The notes beneath the pieces are model-generated. The model worked only from the letters and a program-made list of their open reading frames with translations, did no database searches and was not told the DNA's origin. The position numbers and the translations under genes were made by a program. Below, one piece after another: positions 7,565 to 15,705 of a stretch of DNA of 64,000 nucleotides (positions are counted from its first letter, which is position 1; each line of letters opens with the position of its first letter). Source of the DNA: Angelakisella sp. (GTDB lineage Bacteria; Bacillota; Clostridia; Oscillospirales; Ruminococcaceae); assembly GCA_020024555.1 (NCBI GenBank), contig JAHHTQ010000002.1, forward strand, positions 1 to 64,000, given 5' to 3'.

Positions 7565-8986
7565 ATGAAAATATTATATGTTGCCAGTGAGGCAGTACCT
7601 TTTATTGCATCAGGCGGACTTGCAGATGTTGCAGGTTCATTGCCAAAAGCGTTAAACAAAAACGGTATGGAGTGCTGTGTTGTAATTCCTTTTTATTCGG
7701 GGATAAAAGAAGAACTTAAACAGAAAGCGGAATATGTAAAATATTTTTATGTGCCGCTTGGTTGGCGAAATCAATATTGCGGATTGTTTAAATATGAATT
7801 AGACGGTGTTACATACTATATGCTTGATAATGAGTATTACTTTAAACGTTCATCAATATATGGTTATTTTGATGATGCTGAGAGATTTATGTTCTTCTCA
7901 AAAGCAGTACTCGAAATGCTTGTCAATATAGACTTTTGCCCTGATATAATCAGTTGTAATGATTGGCAGACAGCTATGATACCTGTATTCCTCAATATAT
8001 TTTACAGAAATGTTGAAAAGCTCCGCTATGTAAGAACAACATTTACTATTCATAATATTGCATATCAAGGAAGATTTGATTTGCAAATTGCGAAAGATAT
8101 TGCGGGGATTCCTGATAGATACTTATCAATGGTTGAGTATGACAAAGACATAAATATGATGAAAGGCGCAATAGAACAAGCCGATATGATAACGACGGTA
8201 AGTCCGACTTATTCGCACGAAATTCTCGATAGTTGGTATGGCTTTGGACTTGACAGAATACTCCGTGAAAAACAATATAAGCTTTGCGGTATACTCAACG
8301 GTATAGATACAGATACGCATAATCCTATGAAAGACCCAAATATCTACGAAAAATTTTCAGCAAAAAATTTGAAGGGAAAAGCAAAGAACAAAGAATGTTT
8401 GCAGAGGGATTTGGGACTTGAAATTGATCCGAACAAGCCTATAATCTGTATTATATCAAGGCTTGTAGCAATGAAAGGTCTTGACCTTGTACGATATATT
8501 TTTGACGGCATAATGGCGCAAGATGTGCAATTTGTTATATTGGGCACCGGGGATTATTTATATGAAAGCTTCTTTAATGAAATGGGAATAAAATATAAGG
8601 GAAAAGTAGCTTTCCGTAATGAATTTTCACAGCCACTTTCAAAGAAAATATATGCAAGTTCAGATATACTTTTGATGCCATCGAAGAGTGAGCCCTGCGG
8701 ACTTGCGCAAATGATAGCTTTGCAGTATGGCACACTGCCGATAGTAAGGGAAACAGGCGGACTTTGCGACAGCATAAAGGACTTAGGCGGAGAAAACGGA
8801 AACGGATTTACATTCAAAACCTATAATGCTCACGATATGCTTGACGCTGTAATACGCGCAGTAGATTTGTACAGACATAAACCGGAGTGGGAAAAAGCCG
8901 TTAAAAAGTCTATGCAAAGCGATTTTTCTTGGGAAAGCAGCGCAAAACAATATATTGATATGTATAAACGTGTATTGGAAAATTAA
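7565..8986 (+). CDS. glgA: Glycogen synthase (ADP-glucose)
   Basis: 473 residues, GT5 family, two Rossmann domains. It transfers glucose from ADP-glucose to the non-reducing end of alpha-1,4-glucan. The N-terminal motif reads F-I-A-S-G-G-L-A-D-V-A-G-S-L-P; the family's usual K-x-G-G-L lysine is Ala here. The C-terminal signature S-K-S-E-P-C-G-L is intact. A TAGGAG site lies 5-10 bp before the ATG. It is the last enzyme gene of the glycogen operon, 81 bp after the mazG-like gene. No strong terminator follows before the next ORF. Confidence 0.96.
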   Translation: MKILYVASEAVPFIASGGLADVAGSLPKALNKNGMECCVVIPFYSGIKEELKQKAEYVKYFYVPLGWRNQYCGLFKYELDGVTYYMLDNEYYFKRSSIYGYFDDAERFMFFSKAVLEMLVNIDFCPDIISCNDWQTAMIPVFLNIFYRNVEKLRYVRTTFTIHNIAYQGRFDLQIAKDIAGIPDRYLSMVEYDKDINMMKGAIEQADMITTVSPTYSHEILDSWYGFGLDRILREKQYKLCGILNGIDTDTHNPMKDPNIYEKFSAKNLKGKAKNKECLQRDLGLEIDPNKPIICIISRLVAMKGLDLVRYIFDGIMAQDVQFVILGTGDYLYESFFNEMGIKYKGKVAFRNEFSQPLSKKIYASSDILLMPSKSEPCGLAQMIALQYGTLPIVRETGGLCDSIKDLGGENGNGFTFKTYNAHDMLDAVIRAVDLYRHKPEWEKAVKKSMQSDFSWESSAKQYIDMYKRVLEN

Positions 8987-9057
8987 AAGATTGGATATTT
9001 AAATGTAGTATTGGGTATCAGATAAGTTTTTCTATTATTAATAATGGAGGATATTAT

Positions 9058-9468
9058 ATGAAGACTAAAAAAATACTGTTTTTTATAATAATCGTAATTA
9101 TTATAATTGCTTTATTTATAAGCAAAGCTTTTAAAGGAAACAAACCTTTTGATAAATTATCTTTTTCTGATATTTCCAAAGTTTCTGTGGAACTTTTTCC
9201 TCCAAATAAAACATACAATTTAAATGAAGATGAAATTACAGAATTTGTATCTTTATTAAAGACAGTGGTTGTCTATAATAAGGATAACTCATATCAAGAT
9301 TATTGTGGACAAACGGTGATATTCAATATTACAAAAAAAGATGGCGCAACGCTTTCTGTAACTCCGTTCGGTAAATTTATGATTATAGACGGTATAGGAT
9401 ACAGAACAAAAGAAAGTCCATCTTACAATTTACATAAGTTTGCCAATAAAATTTCTGCCGGAGAATGA
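9058..9468 (+). CDS. Small membrane-anchored protein of unknown function
   Basis: 136 residues. Residues 7-24 form one strongly hydrophobic segment (an uncleaved anchor or signal), and the remainder is a soluble extracytoplasmic domain of mixed beta-type sequence. I recognise no family. ATGGAGG gives a good ribosome binding site. It lies 71 bp after glgA and is followed by the hairpin/repeat/hairpin arrangement, so it may be the last gene of the glycogen transcript. Confidence 0.7.
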   Translation: MKTKKILFFIIIVIIIIALFISKAFKGNKPFDKLSFSDISKVSVELFPPNKTYNLNEDEITEFVSLLKTVVVYNKDNSYQDYCGQTVIFNITKKDGATLSVTPFGKFMIIDGIGYRTKESPSYNLHKFANKISAGE

Positions 9469-9482
9469 ATATTATAAATAAA

Positions 9483-9514
9483 GAAGAAGTAATGATACAA
9501 GTCATTACTTCTTC
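9483..9514 (+). terminator. Left duplicate of terminator hairpin, T-tract lost
   Basis: GAAGAAGTAATGA pairs perfectly with TCATTACTTCTTC around a 6-nt loop. The 32-bp sequence recurs at 9780-9811 with one difference (T at 9493 versus A at 9790). It is followed by CAGAG, the left end of the repeat, and not by a U-tract. Confidence 0.85.
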
Positions 9515-9778
9515 CAGAGTTTTTAAAAAGATATAGTCATTTGTTATAATGACGAAGTCTATAAAAGTTTTACTCAATTTTTTTCAAAAAATTGCGGTTC
9601 TTAGGCAGAGCCTAAGACGTTTTCCGCAGAAAACGGAACGCTTTTGCCGTGCAAGCGCATTTTTGAAGGTGAATTTTGGCATTTATGCCAAAAGAGGAAA
9701 CTTTTTGCAAGAGAAAAAGTTTCTTTGAAATTACCTTTTTGTACATATTTTTTTGGAAATATAGTTTTTTGACAGTCT
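9515..9778 (+). repeat. Dispersed hairpin-chain repeat, copy 3 (264 bp)
   Basis: Same structure and orientation as copy 2, with the central 181 bp identical. The left 30 bp (about 21/30 matches) and the right ~50 bp differ. An additional imperfect hairpin at the left end (GTCATT/AATGAC) is perfect here and has one mismatch in copy 2. The right end reads TTTTTTGACAGTCT as in copy 2. Confidence 0.9.
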
Positions 9779-9779
9779 A

Positions 9780-9821
9780 GAAGAAGTAAAGATACAAGTC
9801 ATTACTTCTTCTTTATTTTTT
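9780..9821 (+). terminator. Right duplicate of terminator hairpin, with T-tract
   Basis: Duplicate of 9483-9514 with one base change that puts a mismatch in the stem. It is followed by CTTTATTTTTT. This copy provides the U-tract, so it is the likely point of termination after the repeat. Confidence 0.8.
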
Positions 9822-9842
9822 GTAAAAAATAAGATGTATAAT

Positions 9843-9891
9843 AAAAGCAAAAGCACGACAGTAAGTGTGGACTGTCGCGCTTTTGCTTTTT
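9843..9891 (+). terminator. Second strong intrinsic terminator
   Basis: Arms AAAAGCAAAAGC plus CGACAGT and ACTGTCG plus GCTTTTGCTTTT pair with one unpaired base on each side. The 19-bp stem runs into a T-run. It sits 20 bp after the preceding terminator and isolates the glycogen region from the opp region. Confidence 0.85.
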
Positions 9892-10404
9892 AAAATGTAA
9901 AGTGAGGATAGTGTAATATCAGTTAGTGTGTTGAAAATATTACACAAGTGTTATTTGATAAAGAAAAACAATTTATATTTAATAACACTGTATAATGTTA
10001 ACACATAAGTGTCAAAATGTCAAGAAAAATACTAAATTAACGAATTTTTAAGTGTTTATATAATATATTTATATAAAGGTAAAAAAATTATTGTTGTAAT
10101 AAAAAATATTTTATACATCAAATGTATATTTATACATTTGATGTATAAACAATATTCAATCCTTGTGCATTTTATAGTATAATAATTATTAAACTTTAAT
10201 TATTATATGCAGATTTACACAAGTAAAAACAATAATTTTGAATATTTGTCTCTGTATAGAGAATAAGTGTATTTTACTGAAACACACTATTTTCTGTTTT
10301 GTATTTATTCACAATACAAAATTTGACGGTTTTAAAAATGCAACTTGCAAAAATAATTGAGCAAAATTTTGTTTTAAGAATAAAATGATATTAATATGGT
10401 ACGG
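9892..10404. other. Non-coding AT-rich region upstream of the opp operon
   Basis: About 500 bp without a credible gene. It holds the perfect 18-bp inverted repeat at 10111-10148 (listed separately). Two promoters and a minigene follow downstream. Nothing else was recognised. Confidence 0.5.
10111..10148. repeat. Perfect 18-bp inverted repeat, possible operator
   Basis: TTATACATCAAATGTATA and its exact reverse complement are separated by only TT. Each arm itself contains a near-palindrome, TACAT-CAA-ATGTA, so the site looks like two tandem dyads. No U-tract follows, which argues against a terminator. It may bind a dimeric regulator, but I do not recognise the operator. Confidence 0.6.
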
Positions 10405-10433
10405 TTGAGTAGAAAAATATGTGAAATTATATA
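10405..10433 (+). promoter_or_regulatory. Sigma-A-type promoter, distal
   Basis: TTGAGT and TATATA are separated by 17 bp. The expected start near 10440 would give a transcript covering the 12-codon ORF at 10501 and then oppA. Confidence 0.5.
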
Positions 10434-10500
10434 AATGCAGGTGCTTTAATAAAGCCATTTGTCTTAATATTGCTCATATAAAAACAATGGAGGTTTTAAA

Positions 10501-10539
10501 ATGCAATTTATAAACAATAAAAATTCATTTTTTGCTTGA
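10501..10539 (+). CDS. Possible 12-residue leader peptide
   Basis: ATG with a strong ribosome site (TGGAGG, 7-8 bp spacing) encodes M-Q-F-I-N-N-K-N-S-F-F-A and a stop. The stop codon overlaps the -35 element of the next promoter. The ribosome site is better than expected by chance in such A/T-rich DNA, but a 12-codon frame is short enough to be accidental. Confidence 0.3.
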   Translation: MQFINNKNSFFA

Positions 10540-10564
10540 CATTTAAAAAATAATCGTGTATAAT
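10536..10564 (+). promoter_or_regulatory. Consensus sigma-A promoter of the opp operon
   Basis: TTGACA and TATAAT are separated by exactly 17 bp, a perfect consensus. The start would be near 10571, giving a leader of about 140 nt before the oppA ATG. Confidence 0.85.
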
Positions 10565-10596
10565 TAGAAACATCAATCGTATTTGTGTTTACAAAA

Positions 10597-10636
10597 GATA
10601 CACACAGTATTAAAAAGATGCACACAGTATTAAGTA
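10597..10636 (+). repeat. 20-bp tandem duplication in the oppA leader
   Basis: Two adjacent 20-bp units share GAT-(A/G)-CACACAGTATTAA. They lie in the 5' UTR between the consensus promoter and oppA. They could be a slippage product or a paired binding site. Confidence 0.6.
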
Positions 10637-10709
10637 AATGTACATAATTATTGTATATACGATTAATAAAATTTTTTATGTGAAATCTTATGACATGGAG
10701 GTACTAGTA

Positions 10710-13019
10710 ATGAAAAAGAGAATTCTTGCATTGGCAATCGTATCAGCGATGGTACTATCAATGGTAGCATGTGGTTCAAGCACAAACACAGGCACAGACA
10801 CAAGCACAAGCACAAGCGGAACGACAACTCCTGAAAATAGTACAAGCACTACTGTAAGCGGGGTTAGAACACTGAAAGATTACAGTGAAATCAGCCCTAA
10901 AAAATGGTCTCCTCATGAGTGGGAATCAAATGATGAGCAATATATCTTGAAACACACAGTAACAGCTTTATACAACTTCTATCCAAATGATACGATGGAT
11001 AACTATGTGGTTGTACCGGAAGCGGCAGCTGCAATGCCTGTTGACGTTACAGCAGAATATGCAGGTAAATACAATGTTCCTGCTGACGCAAAGAGCGGTT
11101 ATGCTTTCAAAATAGCGCTTAACAAAGATATGAAATGGGAAGACGGCACTCCAATCAACGCAGATACATACCTTTATTCCTATAAACAACTTTTAAATCC
11201 TAAAATAAAGAACTTCCGCGCAAGTTCTGCTTATCAAGGTAACTTTGTAATAGCAAATGCGGAGAAATACTATAAACAAGGCGAACAATTCCTAGATGCA
11301 AATGACGGTAAGGCAAAAGACGAAGAAATGCTTGTTTCATTCAAAAAACCTGTTATATTCTTTGGCGCTCCTGCCGAAAACTACTATAAAAATGCAGAAC
11401 ACAAAGATAAATTTATAGTAAATGGCGTGGATTTATTTGCTAAATACAGCAAAGAAGACTACTATCCGTTAACACCTGAACTGAAAACAGAACTACTTGC
11501 TCTTTCAAAAAACTTCGGTGACGGTTCAGAAAATTCATACAAAGAATTCTGTCTTTACAAAGTAAAAAATGACGAAGTAGATTTTGAAAAAGAGGTTGGT
11601 TTGATTAAAAACAGTGATTATGAAATAACATTTGTTCTTGATAAACCGATTACAGACTTCTATCTAAAATATAGCCTAGCATCAGGTATTCTTGTAAATG
11701 AAAAACTTTATGACGGAAATATGGCTGACAAAGGCGATATAAAGAAAACAACTTATGGTACAAAAGCGGATAACTATATCTCATACGGTCCATTCAAACT
11801 TGCATCTTTCCAAGCAGATAAATTAATTGTTTTGGAAAAAAATGAAAATTGGTTTGGTTGGAACAATCCTGAAATAGCTAAACACTATAACTATGACAGA
11901 ATAGAGTGTCAAATTATTCCTGAGCAAAAGACATCTCTACTAGAATTCAAAAAAGGTAATTTGGACTCAGTTGCTCTGACAACAACAGATATGGAAACTT
12001 ATGCAACAAGTGATTATCTGCAACTGACACCACAAAGCTTTACATCAAAACTAACATTTAACTCAGACAAAACAGCTCTTAAAACAAGAGAAAAAGCCGG
12101 AGTAAGCAAGAGCCTACTTGCATACAAAGATTTCCGTAAAGCTATTTCACGTTCAATAAACAGAGCAGAATTTGTGGCTACTTGCACAGCTGCCGCTGAC
12201 CCAGGTTTTGGTCTACTGAATACACTATACATCAATGACCCTGAGAAAGGTACACGTTACCGTGATTCACAACCTGCAACAGATGCTCTACTGTCTGTTT
12301 ATGAAGCTGACAGTATGGATACTATGACAGGTTACAACATTGACGAAGCAAGAGAACTGATTAAAAAAGTTTACGAAGAAGCAAAAGCTAACGGAGATAT
12401 AAAAGACAGTGATAAAGTAGAATTTGAACTTGCAGTATATATGCTAGATGAGACATCACAAAAAATGGTAAACTTTATCAATGATTCACTTGCAAATGCC
12501 ACAAAGGGTACTCCACTGGAAGGCAGAGTAAGCGTTAAAGGTGTTGTTGACCAAGACTACTACAACAGCGCAAAAGCAGGTAAATTTGATATAATCATCT
12601 CTACATGGGGCGGCGCTTCAATGGATCCATTCGGTCTATCAGAACTATACTGCGTAGATGAAAAGATAAATGAGTATGGATTTAGACCAAAAGTAGAGAA
12701 AACAACAATTACTGTTGAAGGAAAAGAAATGACAAAGACATTCTACGAGTGGTATGATGCTCTATGTAACGGTGAATATGCCGCTGCTACACCGGAAGTA
12801 AGAACACAAATTCTTGCAGGTATCGAGAGAGGTATTTTGGAAACTTATGTAACAGCTCCTATATACTACCGTACATCTGGTTCTCTACTATCTCACCGTG
12901 CAACAATGGAAACAGAAGAATTTTTACCGGTAGTTGGATTTGGTAATGCTATTTTGGATAAATCAGATGCTGAGTGGGCTGAATACTGTAAATCAAACAA
13001 CTTTGAACTAAAATATTAA
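10710..13019 (+). CDS. oppA: Oligopeptide ABC transporter substrate-binding lipoprotein
   Basis: 769 residues, SBP family 5, anchored outside the membrane where it delivers peptides to OppBC. A type II signal peptide ends at Cys21 (S-M-V-A-C), followed by a Ser/Thr/Gly-rich linker to about residue 50. At 769 residues it is much longer than the usual ~540-600. I set the start at 10710 (GGAGG 8-9 bp upstream, followed by M-K-K-R-I-L-A) rather than an in-frame ATG at 10638. The hairpin at 13058 separates it from oppB, as is common for highly expressed binding proteins. Confidence 0.93.
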   Translation: MKKRILALAIVSAMVLSMVACGSSTNTGTDTSTSTSGTTTPENSTSTTVSGVRTLKDYSEISPKKWSPHEWESNDEQYILKHTVTALYNFYPNDTMDNYVVVPEAAAAMPVDVTAEYAGKYNVPADAKSGYAFKIALNKDMKWEDGTPINADTYLYSYKQLLNPKIKNFRASSAYQGNFVIANAEKYYKQGEQFLDANDGKAKDEEMLVSFKKPVIFFGAPAENYYKNAEHKDKFIVNGVDLFAKYSKEDYYPLTPELKTELLALSKNFGDGSENSYKEFCLYKVKNDEVDFEKEVGLIKNSDYEITFVLDKPITDFYLKYSLASGILVNEKLYDGNMADKGDIKKTTYGTKADNYISYGPFKLASFQADKLIVLEKNENWFGWNNPEIAKHYNYDRIECQIIPEQKTSLLEFKKGNLDSVALTTTDMETYATSDYLQLTPQSFTSKLTFNSDKTALKTREKAGVSKSLLAYKDFRKAISRSINRAEFVATCTAAADPGFGLLNTLYINDPEKGTRYRDSQPATDALLSVYEADSMDTMTGYNIDEARELIKKVYEEAKANGDIKDSDKVEFELAVYMLDETSQKMVNFINDSLANATKGTPLEGRVSVKGVVDQDYYNSAKAGKFDIIISTWGGASMDPFGLSELYCVDEKINEYGFRPKVEKTTITVEGKEMTKTFYEWYDALCNGEYAAATPEVRTQILAGIERGILETYVTAPIYYRTSGSLLSHRATMETEEFLPVVGFGNAILDKSDAEWAEYCKSNNFELKY

Positions 13020-13057
13020 TTAATTCAAAAAAATATAATATTAATTAATAATAAAGA

Positions 13058-13097
13058 TTTAACAGCTCTGTTTTTTAAATAAAACCGGGCTGTTAAA
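13058..13097 (+). promoter_or_regulatory. oppA-oppB intercistronic hairpin
   Basis: TTTAACAGC and GCTGTTAAA pair perfectly and extend to a 13-bp stem with wobble pairs, with a 14-nt A/T-rich loop. No proper U-tract follows. It probably stabilises or processes the oppA message, or partly terminates it, so that OppA exceeds the permease. Confidence 0.55.
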
Positions 13098-13268
13098 TCA
13101 ATTTGTTGTATAATAAAGCTTTATATATAGTCGAATTGTATTGGTTTTTTTTGTATTTTGTACAATTATATATATATAAAACTTTATTTGCAAAATATAT
13201 TTTCATTATTATAAGAAAATATATTATAATATATAAAAAAGTAATTAAGAAAAAGGTGTTAAAAAACT

Positions 13269-14243
13269 ATGAAAACCTTAAAGTATGTTTTAAATAGAAT
13301 AGGGCTAATGTTAATGACGTTTTTTATCATTATGACAATTTGCTTTGTATTGATAAGAATGTTGCCTAACCCTGTCCAAGAAGGTGCGGGGGACTTCGCC
13401 GCAGCTACAAAAGCTATGCGTGAAGCGTGGGGCTATGACAAACCTATATTGATACAATATGGGATATTCCTAAAAAATGTATTTACAAAATGGGACTGGG
13501 GATTCTGTACAACAGTTGGTACTTACCTAAGCCCTGTTACCAGTTATGTTGTCAGCAAATTGCCTGCGACAGTAATATTAAACGTATATTCATTACTGTT
13601 TAGTCTGCCATTGGGCATACTTTTCGGTATTTATGCAGCTTTGAAGAAAAACAAATGGCAAGATCAGGTAATTTCCGTATTGGTAATGTTGTTTATTTCT
13701 GTACCAAGCTATGTATATGCGTTTATAGTACAGTACTACCTAGGATTTAAATTTAATCTGTTCCCACTGCAAATGGCGGCAGGTAATAATTACCTTGCTC
13801 CTGAAATGCTAAAATCTATGGTTTTGCCTGTACTTTCACTGTCATTTTCGGTAATGGCTGGATTTATGAGATTTACCCGCGCGGAATTGACGGAAACTCT
13901 TACAAGTGAATATATGTTGCTTGCAAGAGCGAAGGGTTTGACACGTAAACAAGCAACATATCGTCACGCTCTACGTAACGCTTTTGTTCCTATTTTGCCT
14001 ATGATTTTGAGTGAATTTATAGGTATTATGTCAGGTTCGCTTGTTATAGAAAAAATATTCGGTGTACCGGGAATTGGCGCTATTTATGTAAATGCGATTA
14101 ATTCAAGAGATTACAGCGTATTTTTATTTATAAGTATGTTCTATACAATTATAGGTCTGGCGGCAAATATCATTGTCGATTTAAGTTATGGGTTCATAGA
14201 CCCAAGAATTAGAATGGGTGGAGGTAAAACAAATGAACTCTAA
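13269..14243 (+). CDS. oppB: Oligopeptide ABC transporter permease
   Basis: 324 residues with the six-helix BPD_transp_1 fold. The cytoplasmic coupling motif appears as E-Y-M-L-L-A-R-A-K-G-L-T, which contacts the ATPases. The N terminus L-N-R-I-G-L-M-L-M-T is typical of OppB. Its last codons overlap the start of oppC by 11 bp, which implies translational coupling. Confidence 0.95.
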   Translation: MKTLKYVLNRIGLMLMTFFIIMTICFVLIRMLPNPVQEGAGDFAAATKAMREAWGYDKPILIQYGIFLKNVFTKWDWGFCTTVGTYLSPVTSYVVSKLPATVILNVYSLLFSLPLGILFGIYAALKKNKWQDQVISVLVMLFISVPSYVYAFIVQYYLGFKFNLFPLQMAAGNNYLAPEMLKSMVLPVLSLSFSVMAGFMRFTRAELTETLTSEYMLLARAKGLTRKQATYRHALRNAFVPILPMILSEFIGIMSGSLVIEKIFGVPGIGAIYVNAINSRDYSVFLFISMFYTIIGLAANIIVDLSYGFIDPRIRMGGGKTNEL

Positions 14244-15705
14244 TCAATTTCCTGATATTCCAAAAGAAAAGTTTGAATTCGTGAAACGTGAAAAGGGTAT
14301 TCACGATGAAAAATTTGAAACAAAGCCTGTTGGTTATTTTAAAGATGCTCTGATAAGATTTTCAAAAAACAAAGGTTCGGTTGTTGCTACAATAATAATT
14401 TTTATATTGCTGTTATTTGCAATATTTGCGCCAATATTTTCAAATTATTCTATTGATTATGCAGATTTGTATTATAAAAACGTATTGCCAAAATCAAACC
14501 TGTTTTCAAAGATGGGATTTTGGGACGGAACAACAAAAGAGACTGTAAACAGTCAAATGTATGATTATTACAGCGCTATTCCCGGCGCAATAGAAAAAGT
14601 ATACAAAGTTGAAGAATCAGGTGATGGCAGACGTAAGAGCAAATACTACACAATAAAACTTGATACTTATGACAAAGTTGGTTATCAATACAAAACAGTT
14701 ACAAAAAAAGGATTGGATAAAATTATCGAGTATGAAAAAGCAAATAATATTCAAATTTTATATCCAATGATTGACACATCTAAGATTAAAGCAAAACAGT
14801 TCAAGAATGATCCAAACTTTTGGTATGTTGCAGACGCAAAGGCAAACGCCACAAGAACGGCAAAAGATGAACTGCAACCAAACTACATAAAATCAGATGA
14901 CAGTTTAAGAAATGACGGTTATGCTTATTGGAAAAAGTATAATGAAAATCAATATCAAGTAAGGGTACTATATAAAGAATATTACTACATAAATCATGGA
15001 TACTATCCTTCATTCATTTTTGGTTGTGATGCTTATGGTCAAGATATATGGGTAAGACTTGCAGGTGGCGCAAGATTCTCTTTCCTACTTGGTATCGTTG
15101 TAGCTTTGACTAACATTATTATAGGTGTTATTTATGGTTCAATAGAGGGTTACTACGGTGGCGCGGTAGATATGCTTATGGAACGTATTTCCGATATACT
15201 GAGCGCAGTTCCGTTCATAGTAGTTGCTACTTTGTTCCAGTTGCATTTGGGACAAAAAGTTGGTATAATCGGCTGTCTGCTATTCGCCTTTATTTTGACA
15301 GGTTGGATAGGTGTTGCGCGTCGTACACGTACACAGTTCTATCGTTTTAAAGGACAGGAATATGTACTTGCCGCGCGTACGCTTGGCGCCAAAGACAGCA
15401 GACTGATATTTAAACATATTTTGCCAAACTCACTCGGTACTCTTATCACTTCAAGTATCTTGATGATTCCGAGTGTTATATTCTCAGAATCATTCCTATC
15501 ATACCTGGGTATTGTCAACTTGCAAAGTAAGTATATGACAAGTGTCGGTACACTTTTGTCAAACGGTCAAGGTGTGCTTTCAACATTCCCGCATATTATA
15601 TTTTTCCCAGCATTATTTATCTCATTACTAATGATTTCATTTAATATATTTGGTAACGGTTTACGTGATGCCTTTAATCCATCTTTGAGAGGAGCAGAAG
15701 AATAA
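14233..15705 (+). CDS. oppC: Oligopeptide ABC transporter permease with a long extracytoplasmic insert
   Basis: 490 residues against the usual ~300. The first membrane helix (about residues 45-65) is followed by a polar, Tyr/Lys-rich segment of about 200 residues before the conserved F-G-C-D-A-Y-G-Q-D-I-W motif and the remaining helices. The coupling motif is E-Y-V-L-A-A-R-T-L-G-A. The start at 14233 is favoured by GGAGG 8 bp upstream; a GTG five codons earlier lies within that ribosome site. The insert would lie outside the membrane, where OppA docks. Confidence 0.9.
   Translation: MNSNQFPDIPKEKFEFVKREKGIHDEKFETKPVGYFKDALIRFSKNKGSVVATIIIFILLLFAIFAPIFSNYSIDYADLYYKNVLPKSNLFSKMGFWDGTTKETVNSQMYDYYSAIPGAIEKVYKVEESGDGRRKSKYYTIKLDTYDKVGYQYKTVTKKGLDKIIEYEKANNIQILYPMIDTSKIKAKQFKNDPNFWYVADAKANATRTAKDELQPNYIKSDDSLRNDGYAYWKKYNENQYQVRVLYKEYYYINHGYYPSFIFGCDAYGQDIWVRLAGGARFSFLLGIVVALTNIIIGVIYGSIEGYYGGAVDMLMERISDILSAVPFIVVATLFQLHLGQKVGIIGCLLFAFILTGWIGVARRTRTQFYRFKGQEYVLAARTLGAKDSRLIFKHILPNSLGTLITSSILMIPSVIFSESFLSYLGIVNLQSKYMTSVGTLLSNGQGVLSTFPHIIFFPALFISLLMISFNIFGNGLRDAFNPSLRGAEE

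Noticed and set aside
13103..13297. 64-codon frame between oppA and oppB
   Set aside because: Phe/Tyr/Lys/Ile-rich A/T-driven frame without a ribosome site that overlaps the oppB start.
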